Source of the DNA: Plasmopara viticola
Lineage: Eukaryota > Oomycota > Peronosporomycetes > Peronosporales > Peronosporaceae
Reading direction: 5' to 3'
DNA length: 64,000 bases
Assembly: GCA_001695595.3 (NCBI GenBank)
Contig: MBPM02000096.1
Span: forward strand, 62,001-126,000
The notes beneath the pieces are model-generated. The model searched no databases. It had not been told where the DNA came from and saw nothing but the letters and a program-made list of their open reading frames with translations. The position numbers and the translations under genes are program-made. Below, in pieces: positions 44,301 to 53,545 of this stretch (the stretch's first letter is position 1; the number at the start of each line of letters is the position of its first letter).

Positions 44301-45499
44301 GACTCGGCAGTCTTTTCGGCAAGAGAATCCTTAAGCGTGGGGTTATGGCCAGGCTTCTTCCCCTTGCAGCACATTCTATCAGGTTTTGATTTACCCTCAT
44401 TGATAGATTTAGAAGCGCTCGCAAAAGCCACTTCTTCAGCTGCTATACAACCATCGGTGGTGACAGACTCTTCAACAGCCTCCTTTGTGATCAACTTGGA
44501 GTCAAGCTGTGTCGTGGTGAAGCCTTTTGAAACACAATCACAGGAAGTAGATCCACCCATACTCACTTCGACTGGAGCTGTTAAATCAAAGACGTCACAT
44601 GTAGTGATCCCCTCGGCCTCGGGAGTATTCACATCGATGATAGTCTCGTTAACAATACCAGCTGCGTTCATCTCACCTGTGAGCTCATTGTTAACGATTA
44701 GCGATGCAATGACTTTTTTCTCTGCTTCTATCAATGCTTTCTTCCTCAAGTTGACCACAAGTGCTATATGACTAAACTCGTCCATTTTACCCATTGTATC
44801 AATATCCGTCGTTTCGATTTCGTTGGCAGCTCCGTCCACCACCTCAACTACGCTCAATGCTTTGTCGCTTTCGTTCATCGTGCATGCTTTATCAACTGTA
44901 GCCTGCTTTTCATCCACTATTGACGTATCTGTGTGACCTAAAAGCATCGCCACGTTATACGTAGAACTCGCCACTGCCTTGTCATCCACATCGGACGTCA
45001 AAGTCGGGTCTTGTATCCTAAACGACGCAATGTTAATTGCTTTTTGTATGGTGGCAGCAATCACCTTTTCAACCACGCCTCTAACGCAAACATCGACGAC
45101 ATCACTTTTGGTCTCTACGCTTGCTATGGGCACACTGTGTGCAATTTCGACCTCTTCCATGTTTTTTTCGTCCTTAGCCTTCAATTCTACTGGCAACGCA
45201 GCTTCATCAACGCTGGCAATCGGCTTGGAGACTGCGTTCACCTCAGCGACAGTATTCGTAGTGTTTTCCATCACCAATACAGACACTATTCGATCGTCGG
45301 GGACTAGAATGGCTTTCGCAAGAACTTCATTTGTTTCATTGACTTCGTCATCTAACGACTTTGCTGTTTTAATGCTGGATGCTACGTCGCTAGCTGCAAG
45401 TGGGGCTACAATCGCCGCCATGTCCAACGCAGCACATCTTTTCGACTTGTACACATTGGTGTCATTCTCCTTCGCTTGGTGTTCAAGAACCTGCTCCAT
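41306..45499 (-). CDS. Giant disordered protein with C-terminal PX domain
   Basis: 1397 residues in one exon. Residues 1-1270 are A/V/T/E/S-rich and predicted disordered, with only short ordered islands. Residues about 1275-1385 form a PX (phox homology) domain: YEILGVT, PKRYSDF (1309-1315; the Arg-Tyr block that contacts the 3-phosphate in PX domains), NLPEVPK, RSKRTIEAREKAF and HPDLHDCAIFQSFI. PX domains bind phosphoinositides, mostly PI3P, on endosomes. Unlike its relatives it lacks a Met-Gly-Cys start; an in-frame TAA lies six bases before the ATG. Decayed coding-like sequence continues upstream to about 45.95 kb, so the present start may be a secondary truncation. Its PX domain is closest to that of the 59527 protein. 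Confidence 0.85.
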   Translation of the reverse strand: MEQVLEHQAKENDTNVYKSKRCAALDMAAIVAPLAASDVASSIKTAKSLDDEVNETNEVLAKAILVPDDRIVSVLVMENTTNTVAEVNAVSKPIASVDEAALPVELKAKDEKNMEEVEIAHSVPIASVETKSDVVDVCVRGVVEKVIAATIQKAINIASFRIQDPTLTSDVDDKAVASSTYNVAMLLGHTDTSIVDEKQATVDKACTMNESDKALSVVEVVDGAANEIETTDIDTMGKMDEFSHIALVVNLRKKALIEAEKKVIASLIVNNELTGEMNAAGIVNETIIDVNTPEAEGITTCDVFDLTAPVEVSMGGSTSCDCVSKGFTTTQLDSKLITKEAVEESVTTDGCIAAEEVAFASASKSINEGKSKPDRMCCKGKKPGHNPTLKDSLAEKTAESIASVASSSKELSGVEEATLYSEKTAKDDSTVAVNAITSFDTIATSASLPMKEAATDDIADTSADVPNILNDMASGNSTAVAAAAMSEKPQVERVLDETAVNTAWDWESVAMTSDEIVEKDAERASKASIWVRNALYRYKSTVKLANRATSANQLVAASTAETWTRAPKGEVRVTHNPVCNAFIDDGEDSCAVHRFDTLIAKKVVLDTGMKHLSGWSLTTTDALTGQLPCVMFEEVDNLSDFSSSAELQSKVEATMKATHAHVAGDAEKQLATSSVMDVSESILGVADPFDEAAAKPVAVAVESAASDDGKQAIEDGTIKAVSKMSESKLEPVVYVVEADVQQATETFQASDVQCDRAKAIEITGAVEVENAEVERAVKTVVTEATEDADEDSVAIARVETGKIKAAVGKARVEAPLSFVDTEFVPAKVMGNLVVDEGVTDGKKVFVETGFDPTAGSKAAACDKVSDATEASDSNIDESNIFSAVTEPLSEAIDSSTVDFKATVPDLDEVKPFQEPNEPFHVDTEPINPVATLIGRYEQIAKRNVNNVAPRRSSSQTSSCVPSPSPPSSINVFEATAKRNEAIEMAEKPNEEQVLTLDTDTMKEERAVMVLEAVDEVPLGETSIVGVDVEEALAAVQGSEVLTQGTCPADCSDPFVESKAFATEDNVLESALDETNIPAEIEAETVETEATKEEQTVETAVGMGDLEEKTLVELEVNIERMSADSSTGNETSESGNGASISEMDNGIEAAATLQEPSLTDNGLSTHRTDTNTYVAHSKHDVAIADFTTNETMQSYASMMDKCATFNEMQDDTHSLVTPHTFKDSPIEDIQDDEHEPRIDQVAVISMKTSPTLKADSINATGSVTTLKRNTSQPSLSLTYEILGVTRVRNVIMYHIYQVIGATGERVVAVPKRYSDFKKLVAQLRALNTPLTSNLPEVPKANVMTFLRGRRSKRTIEAREKAFGDLLHYIAKHPDLHDCAIFQSFIANERSGRELLVRK

Positions 45500-46099
45500 T
45501 CCTTAGACTCGACCCAGCAATCACAGCCACGTCAGCAGAAGTTTCTTTCTGAAGACGACAGGCACTTAGCTACGCAACCTCATGAAGGGCATTGTCCGTT
45601 GCAGACTCTGCAATGTCTTTTCAAACTAATCTTTTGAATCGATGCATTACCTAGCGCTACCGATGCTTCGACGTCCATTGTCATTTCTTCATTCACTGCC
45701 TTTACGATGCTGACCACTACACTGAACTCACTTCTATCGATTAGATCTCATCAGCATCAGCTGCTCTTCTCGTCGAACAACTTCATTACTTATTGCAGCA
45801 AACCCAATGCAAAAACTACTTTTATCTGCTAAGGTATCGTGTCAGCAGCACCATCGTCGTCAAACTCGATATTTTCAAATTTCTGTATTAAGTCCTCCAA
45901 ACCCGTCTCTATTTGAGCAACTCAAAAGTTTTCAAATTCGTTGCTTTATGCTTTATAACCATCGTTGGGTGGTGACTTATCTAAACCGTAGTGATTCAAC
46001 GTGTACTCGATTACTATTGTGATTAAGCTCATGATCATTTCTTACACTTAAATCTCAAAAGTTATAGTTTAGTATGCTAATCAAAATAGCTTTTATAAT
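45500..46099 (-). other. Decayed coding-like 5' extension of the giant PX gene
   Basis: On the minus strand two short open stretches have the residue style of the adjacent gene: about 45930-45835 (ETGLEDLIQKFENIEFDDDG) and about 45745-45600 (SVVVSIVKAVNEEMTMDVEA). They lie in different frames and are closed by stops. No splice sites that would rejoin them are evident. Confidence 0.4.
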
Positions 46100-46110
46100 A
46101 ACAAAGTACA

Positions 46111-47259
46111 ATGTAATGTAATGTATTACGTTATCGCGTTGCCAAGTTATGCACGTGCTAGGCTCAGTCTGGCTAGTCCACGGCATAGAGTGGTGTCCGC
46201 ATACGTCGAGTCTCGTTCGGCGGGCAGTGCATCCAGCACCGAGGTCGTATGGGTCTTTCATTTCTTTCGGTCTTGTGCAAGGGTACGTACCACTTCGAGG
46301 TCTTGTGCTATCCGGAGTCGAGAGCCGGAGCCACGGGAAACAAGGTTGTGGTCGAGTGTTGAGGGGAGCGTGGTGCGGGGACGTCCGCGCCATTTTGCTG
46401 CGGTGGAGAAGAAGTAGGCACGCATCTGGAGGTTAGCTGGAATGTCGGGATTGCGGCGAAGTACATGGCCAAACAGGCGCCAGCGAGCTTGTGTCAGTCG
46501 TAGTCTCAGCGGCCGCTCATCACAGAGGTCGTAGAGTCTTGCATTCGAAATGTGTCGGGGGTAGCGATAGCCAAGAGCGTAGCTGGCGGCAATGGAAACT
46601 CTCGAGGCCGTGGAGCTCTGACTTGGTAAGAGCCCAGGTGGCGCAGTTGTACAGCAGAATCGGTAGAACGTAGGTGTTGTACAATCGAATGCGGGTCTTG
46701 GGTGAGATGAGCGTGGGGCGGAGCCAGACGGACCAGAGGCGGTGGAGCGCGAGGGTGGCCAAAGACTTGCGTCGTGATAGATCTTTAATATCGCCGAAGA
46801 GTGTTCCGAGCTTCTTAGTGTGGCGCCAGGTTTCTTCTCGGGATCGGGCGTGTCGAGTGGCGCCCGACGGGTTGCAGTGGCGGCGGATTTCGGTGACTTC
46901 GGTCTTGGCTTCGTTTTTTTTTAGGGTTAGAAGGAAGTCATCAATGCGGTGCTCACCTCTATCGTAAATCTTGGTTTCTCGGAGGCCAAGGATATCGACG
47001 CGGTAGCGCCGGAGATCTTCGGGGAGTGTTACGTGCTTCTTGCGCTTCGAACCTAGAGAATTCACATTAATGGAGCCAATCCGGATGCGGTTGGCGCGAT
47101 TAAGGGCGTGGAAGGGGGTTTGGCCTGGTGCTGGAGACCGTCGCGTCGAGGGTGAGACTCGTTAGAGACCTGCAGATGCCCGAGAGCACCTGCCCGAAGC
47201 GCGCGAGCATTAAGCCCCCGCGCTTGGAAGGAGGGTGTCACCCCAACCTTTTCCGAAAA
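46111..47259 (-). mobile_element. Internally deleted, non-autonomous LINE (copy C)
   Basis: Flanked by an 11-bp target-site duplication, aacaaagtaca, at 46100-46110 and 47260-47270. It has the same ends and the same internal deletion junction (nine-A run) as copy A, to which it is nearly identical. A small deletion near 46580 (around the block encoding RRQLRYALGYRY in copy A) breaks its frame. It separates the giant PX gene from the tail-anchored protein gene. Confidence 0.85.
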
Positions 47260-47361
47260 AACAAAGTACAAGCTTATGTAAAAATATTTAGGCGCATCTC
47301 TTATAAAAGAAAGTCATGAAAAATGCTGAAGTCATAATTCCACGCACTTGATGTTTCGTTC

Positions 47362-48456
47362 TTACCTGCGCGCCATCAAAGTCGCGACGATTGCAGTGGT
47401 GACGGCAACAGCCACTGATGAGATCGCGTAGCTGTTCTTGCAAAACTGTTCAGGTATAAAGCTGACTGACGACGCTTGCGTGCTTAGTTCCTCTGCTGCA
47501 ACATCAGGATCGATGACCATGGTCTCATCAATCTCAAAGCTAGGTTCGTCAACATTTTTTGCAGCGGGTATAGACTCGCCTGTTTCACTCGCATTCGCTT
47601 CAGATTTCTCCGATTGAGTCTCCGTCTCGGACTCGTCGTCGCTCACAGGCTTTGCTTGTCCAAATTCACCAGTCACTTTCTCAGTGACAGGCTGTGAAGA
47701 AATGGCATTCAATGTCGACGGAGCAGCAGCAACACTTTCCTTCGTAAACACGTCCTCTGCCACAACAGGCTCGGCAATGGGCTCGTCAGCCACCTGTCTC
47801 AGATCGACCAGATGGTCTTCTTCGATCAGTGCACCACCCATACCAGCGGCCACGACCTCCTTGTCAGCTACTGAAACAGTCTCGATAGTCTCTTCCGCAG
47901 TCTCGACTATGATCGTCGCCTCCGCCGCCGCAACCTCAACCAATCCTTTCATCACAGCGGCATCCCCTTCACCAGCAAGAGTCTGCACCACGTCAGTACT
48001 CGGTTTTGTAAAGGTATTGCTTGCCACAGCACCAGCTACTTCATCCTTGATGGCATCTGCAAAAGTACCAACGCCTTCACCCTTGCGCTCTTCCTTGGTC
48101 GCAACTTCTTCGGCCACAATCTCGACCTCGGCAACTTTCGTCGTCCCAGTAGCGGAAACTAATGTTTTAGTGACAACAACTTGCTCAGTCACCAACGTCT
48201 GTACCTTAGACTTGGCCTCGGAATTTGAAATTACGACAGAGTCCGAGTCCGGCGTAGCAGCCACCAATGCATACATCGATCTTGCGACGGCTAACTCGCC
48301 ATCGTCCATTGGAATTTCCGGTACCAACATAGCCGTGAGCCGATCCGTAGTGAGTTTGGCGATACCGTTGGCATCATTTTGATAAGATTGGATAACATGC
48401 ACTACGGCCGACGCCTCGTCAAATAGATTGCAGTAAAACCAATAAGCTCCCGACAT
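47362..48456 (-). CDS. Disordered A/V/T/E-rich tail-anchored protein
   Basis: 364 residues from the ATG at 48456 (MSGAYWFYCNLF); a ten-codon upstream extension starts only at TTG. Residues 1-70 may form helices (FDEASAVVHVIQSYQNDANG). Residues 70-335 are A/V/E/T-rich and disordered, in the same style as the giant PX protein. The last about 23 residues form a hydrophobic helix (SYAISSVAVAVTTAIVATL) ending in MARR, typical of a tail-anchored membrane protein of the ER or outer mitochondrial membrane. No PX domain. Orientation and composition suggest it belongs with the PX cluster, but homology is not demonstrable by eye because of low complexity. Confidence 0.75.
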   Translation of the reverse strand: MSGAYWFYCNLFDEASAVVHVIQSYQNDANGIAKLTTDRLTAMLVPEIPMDDGELAVARSMYALVAATPDSDSVVISNSEAKSKVQTLVTEQVVVTKTLVSATGTTKVAEVEIVAEEVATKEERKGEGVGTFADAIKDEVAGAVASNTFTKPSTDVVQTLAGEGDAAVMKGLVEVAAAEATIIVETAEETIETVSVADKEVVAAGMGGALIEEDHLVDLRQVADEPIAEPVVAEDVFTKESVAAAPSTLNAISSQPVTEKVTGEFGQAKPVSDDESETETQSEKSEANASETGESIPAAKNVDEPSFEIDETMVIDPDVAAEELSTQASSVSFIPEQFCKNSYAISSVAVAVTTAIVATLMARR

Positions 48457-51400
48457 GGTGAATAGAAGAATGTCGAAGAATAGCAAGAGAATTTTTTTCT
48501 CGCTTTGCGATTGGATGCCCCATTTATTATATTATATTGGTGGTCAATGACTATTGTGTGCGATTTAAGTTAGAAATTGAAGCTAAATATAACAATATTT
48601 TAGCTGATTACCGGTGCAATATCTTGCTTGCGTCATAACACCAGGTAACGAGAGAGACTTATTAAATGTTAAAATATCTCAACTTTTAAAGAGTCACAAG
48701 TCACCACTCAACTTTTCGCTATACACCGCTCCAAGCAGCTGGCGTCAGCTTGTACTGAAAAGTTTGACCAAGATGAGGTGAAGACACCTTTCGAGAAGCG
48801 AAAGATCATTAAAGTAGACTGACGCCGCTTTGAAGGGCAGCGATGATTGGGTTTAAAGTTGCTAAAGGCTAGCAGCTGCGCCGTCTGGAGAGGAAAGGTC
48901 GCGGCGTAAGCTGACGCTGCTCCAAAGAGCAGTTTAAAGTTGATGAAGTTGTTGGTTGCACTTCGTGCAGATGCTTGTGCATACTGATAGGCAGAACATT
49001 TGAGAGTAATCAATTCAGATATTAGGGGTATGCCTTGCTGGAAACTTTTTTCTAGTTATGAAATCTAAAACTTCAGTCATAGCCGATATTGTTCGACGTT
49101 TGACCTGATTAAGAAAGAAGCCGCTGGTAATTGTATAAATTTTGCTCTTCGCCACTAAGCTTGATCTCAAGAGCGTTTGTGCACTACTATTGTGCTTGAA
49201 TTGGCTGGAAGAAAATCACCACTAAAAATGAGTTTTGTCATAACACAGATCGAACGCGAACCTTTAAAAACTCGTATATGCGAAGCCTCTTTACAATGCC
49301 TAAAACACCATTTATCCCGTCTTGGATCGTTACCAAGAAGCGACCAGTGATTTACATAAATTTCAGTCTACTACTTTTTTTCGCAACTATATGCAGCTGC
49401 TGCGAGACGTTTTAGCTCTTGCAATAAAAAATGGATTTTAGACACCTCAGCAATCTTCTTCATGTCGTACTGCAACTCATTCCGAATGATAAAAAGTCGA
49501 CCCTGATAGAAGGTCGTATAATTATTGAGTCGTAATAATCGAGCCATATATATATCGGCAATAGTTTTGCATACGAGCTCAAAAAATCGATGAAAAAAGT
49601 TGAGCTATCGAATGGACCGTGTCAAGTGCGTGCACTCGGATGGTCGTAGACACTTAAACGGTTTGTGGAAGAAATGTTTCGCGCCCAATCATCCAGAGAC
49701 TAGTGGCCAAGCAGTACAATGTTTTGACCGAACCCCAAACAAAACACTAATTGCCTTTCTCAAGACTAAATCTGAGTTCCGTTTTTATAATGTTGATCAC
49801 ATGATTACACATCAATATAAAAGTGTTGAGGCTACTGGTATCTACAATAAGCTCAAAGGCACTTGTTCGACTCAGTCAAGTATCTTCAAGATAAATATTG
49901 CTTTAGGTATGAGCTTGTAAACAAGCCTGATTCTGATGATATACTCACTACTTCGGCTAAAAGCATAAACTTTTTAGAATCTTAGAATCTGATGAGCGTG
50001 TCGCAATTAACAGCCGGCAAATATTTGAGAAAAGGAAGCTATTATAGATTCGGTCTGCGGAGTTGACTGATATACAAAACTTTTCCGGAGAGTAAGCTAA
50101 CGCTATTACAGCATCTACGAAAAGAAGCATGTGTTCAAATTTCCTTAGAACAACGACAAATGCGTCTTCCACTGCATCGCCTGGTGCAAAATTTTAAGTG
50201 CCGAGAAGGATCCTCGCTAAATTAAGCCTCGGGAGAAGGAGACATTCGAGCACTGCTTTAAAAGGAAACGAAAGATTGAGTCTGCTTTAAAAGGTTCGAG
50301 CCCATTGGCCTACTACACAATAGTCAAAAATTTTCAAATTCGAGCTCGATGGGATTGAGGACTGCCATTAACTTGGTATAGCGAGATCGAGGCCTTATAT
50401 AAAGTAAGAAACATTCGGAGATCGGACCTGGGCTGTAAAGCTATTGATATCTTAACACGAGAATATCGTCTTTACATCAGGAGTACCGGTAAGCTTCAGT
50501 TGAGGTATGCGAGCGGCAATAGAGTTTGAGATAACAAAAGGTCAAGGCGAGCTCGTGGACATTAAAAGCTTCCCCGCTGCGACAAAAATCTAGAAGCCAG
50601 ATCCTAAAGCGATTCGATCACTACTGACAAAGTATTCCAATAAGGATGCGATCCAGTGCATCAACCACTTTATCGCTAATGATATTGACAGCTAGCTCCG
50701 TGGAACAAGCATCGCTTCTGATGATTAGGGACGACTAAAGTTCAGGTTAAGGAATGTAAGAGTAATTTAATCAAGGTCCTACCGATCTGATATGCTAGTT
50801 TTAATGTAGCTAAAAAGGTTATTGGACCCCAGCGCGAGCTGTTGCCGCGTTTTGATTCGAATATGTTCACGGCGAAGTGTAATTTCGGAGAAGGTTCACT
50901 TTAGACCTGCTTTAACAATCTTCGATATCTGGATGTGACGCCTTCTCACATTATTCAATTTCGATGAGCGCCAGGATGCCAAGTCAAAGAGACATTCGTT
51001 TTGACTTGAAAACATAGCTGCGAGAGCAAAATTGTCTGTGCTATACATGTTACTGTCAGCTAATCGTCGAATTTGCTCCAATATATCGTACCATCAACTT
51101 GTCTAAGCACATCAAAGCAACATATTGGACAGTCGACACAAGTCAAATGTCGTCTGGAGGACACGTCGCTTAAGGAATTTTGCTATAAAAGTTTGCTTAA
51201 GCTCAATTCGGACAGATTGGTGCATAGCAGAGACCTACAGTCGAGTGATCGATAGCATTGCTGGAAATCCATCCATTATCTTCTAATGCTACGCTAAGTG
51301 CAACTCGACGAAGATTCGCAGAGGTAAGCTCCGTGAAAATAATATCGGATACGATACTATTACTCGACACCTACAGGCGTTGCGTATTATAATGCCATGC

Positions 51401-52189
51401 GGATGGTTGACTACGACCAAAAGTTACGACAGCATTGTCAACACTACTGTTGCTAATGAGATTTTTATGTTTCTGAGACGCGATATTTTTGTTCCAGTGA
51501 AAATGACCCAGTTTCAAAACCATTTTCGTCGATTGTGCTGATAAAAATCATTTTTTAACGCACGTACGAGTACAACGAGGCACATAAGCACAGCCTAACA
51601 GAGTTAGCCTGAAAGCCGATAAGTGACTACTTTAGTGACATGATTCGTGTGTACGCAAAGGCTTTAAGACCTACTGCTTTATCAATGCAAGCTCTCACAA
51701 GGCTTCCGATCGTTTAAAAAAGGCTCTATCGAAGGATCGACGAGAGAGTATTGCTGATAAGTCTGGCGATGACTGCTGAAAAAATTAGTATTTGTAGGGA
51801 ATAGCGATTTCAGTCTATTTAGAATTGATATGAGCAAGCTCATAGAGGTCAAGCATGAGGCAAAGGACAGAGCTATTGAATGCGAAGATTAAATACTTAA
51901 CCATCCAAGGCTAAGAAAAGCTCAATGATCTTTGCGAGATTACAATGGAAAAGTGTCTTCCTAACAACGAAAATCCGATTCATTGATCGATTGCTATTTG
52001 CTCAGCTCGCTAAGAAACGCATGATTCACTTTTATGTGACTGCACCGAATTCACTGCGGTCGCTCAGATTTTCAATAGCAGGACATGAACAATGGGTTCA
52101 ACTAGTCCAGCTGCGTGAACCCATTTAGCGATTGTGTCATGCCTGCACTACGTAATTCCTTCCGTCATCTTAAGTACGCTATAATTATA
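48457..52189. other. Intergenic with a long decayed coding tract
   Basis: 48457-49600 is AT-rich and featureless. From about 49600 to 51900 the plus strand shows many short open segments with protein-like composition in shifting frames (for example RMDRVKCVHSDGRRHLNG, SEIEALYKVRNIRRSDLG, FPAATKI, KALSKDRRESIADKSGDD), interrupted by stops. This fits an old, multiply broken gene or transposon that I cannot identify. Confidence 0.4.
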
Positions 52190-53396
52190 AATACAAACAA
52201 ATAATGTTTTTTTTGTTTGACGGCTTTTGTCTCGGCAATGCATCCTTCCTTATCAAAACGACAGGCCTAACGTCCTTAGCTTAGCGACCAACTGAAAACA
52301 GACTTATTGACAACATCGGAATGTGCCACACATTTGTCAGCACACCCTTCTTTAGTCCGTGCGATGTCATCATAGCCATCACGATGTCACCACTGCCAAT
52401 AGCTTGTACGACGCCGTCGTCTGCCAGATGTACGTCGATAGGGGAAAAAACCTTGTAGCTCGTCATGAACGTTTTGGAGCTTGTCATATGCTGAGTCGCT
52501 TCCGAGTTGGCCAGCCATACATCATTCGGCTTGACAGAGCCACTGCTACCGCCAACCGAGAAGACATAGTCGCCAGAATCTTAGATCCGTGCGACGTTTG
52601 CCCGCTGTGATCGATATCGCTCAGCATCATTTTGGACTTGCGAGGGGCAATCTACGATCCAGTGTCCTTGTTTACCGCAATTGGGGCTCGCACCAGTCTG
52701 CTTCATCGGTCGTCCTTTGCGCTTCGCATCCTTCATCATAAACGCTTGGCCAGAAGCAGCTCCATCGCCGCTCTGCTCCTTGCGTTTCATGTCTTCGTGG
52801 AATATTCGAGACGTCATTAGCTCCAAAGTCAAAGTATTCGCACTTAATTTCAATGTCGTAATGAGAAACTAAAACGAGTCACTAGGACCCTTAAGAAGCG
52901 TGATAATCAAGTCGTCCTCGCTCACTGAGGCACCCACAGATCGAGCTGCTCCACTAGCGTCTTGAGCTTGTTGATGTAATCCAGGACATCATCACCTTTT
53001 TCCATCATTGTCGTGAAAACCTATCGACGAAAAAAGAGCTTGTTTGCGAGGGTTTTTTTCTCAAAGTGTCCTCCCAGTCGCGATCATGCATCATGCGCAC
53101 CACTTAACAATCGGATCAGCGGCAGCTGCAAATCTTTCATAGCATGACAGATTATCGCTAACGCCTTCCGAGACTTCCTCTTATAAGTCGATTGGTTCAT
53201 CGCATTCATGCAGTGCTTCAACTTACCACACGTCCCTCTCCCCCAGCACCATCTGCTGGAGAAGAGGAAACTTCCAGGTGTGAAAGTTGGTACCGTCAAA
53301 CTTGTTGATTCGACTCAGTGCAGACGCGTCCATGGTGACAAAGGCAGAATAAGAGAAGGGGGAGGCAGAGTCGGTGGGGCTTGGGCTCATAACTTG
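52190..53396 (-). mobile_element. Ty1/Copia retrotransposon fragment, gag to start of pol, broken
   Basis: The gag start is ATG at 53333 (MDASALSRINKFDGTNFHTW). After the GERDVW block a stop and then a frameshift follow, and coding resumes with YKRKSRKALAII, AMKDLQLPLIR and GAHDA. 52853-52581 encodes the end of gag with a zinc knuckle whose first Cys is Ser (SPNCGKQGHWIVDC). 52487-52281 carries the protease/pre-integrase block (HLADDGVV, GSGDIVMAM, VWHIPMLSISLFSVGR), then a stop and a shifted RFDKEGCIAETK remnant. No integrase, reverse transcriptase or RNase H region follows. It is non-functional in sequence. Confidence 0.8.
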
Positions 53397-53545
53397 TTAG
53401 AAAGGTCGAAGTGAGCACTAGTTGGCAAAATACAAAGAAAATACATTTATAAGGTCGTTTGTTCGCAACAACATGCTGCCTCCAAGCCAATGCTTCATCT
53501 AAGCCAATCACAGACTGACACGTCGATTCTCATCCCAAAGTTGAT
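53397..53545 (-). mobile_element. Probable 5' LTR of the Copia fragment
   Basis: On the minus strand the segment before the Copia leader ends in TTTCTAACA, just ahead of AGTTATGAGCCC, a primer-binding-site-like sequence. It contains a TATA-like CTTATAAATG, and a plausible TG start lies at about 53511-53545. No second LTR is seen in the window, so the outer boundary is uncertain. Confidence 0.35.

Noticed and set aside
42009..45506. Several long plus-strand Ser/Thr/Ala-rich frames
   Set aside because: Antisense shadows of the 1397-residue PX gene, whose skewed codons keep the opposite strand open.
49600..49917. Frame with a HSDG motif considered as a Copia integrase piece
   Set aside because: Only the short HSDG word fits; the rest does not match integrase blocks, so it is reported only as part of an unidentified decayed tract.
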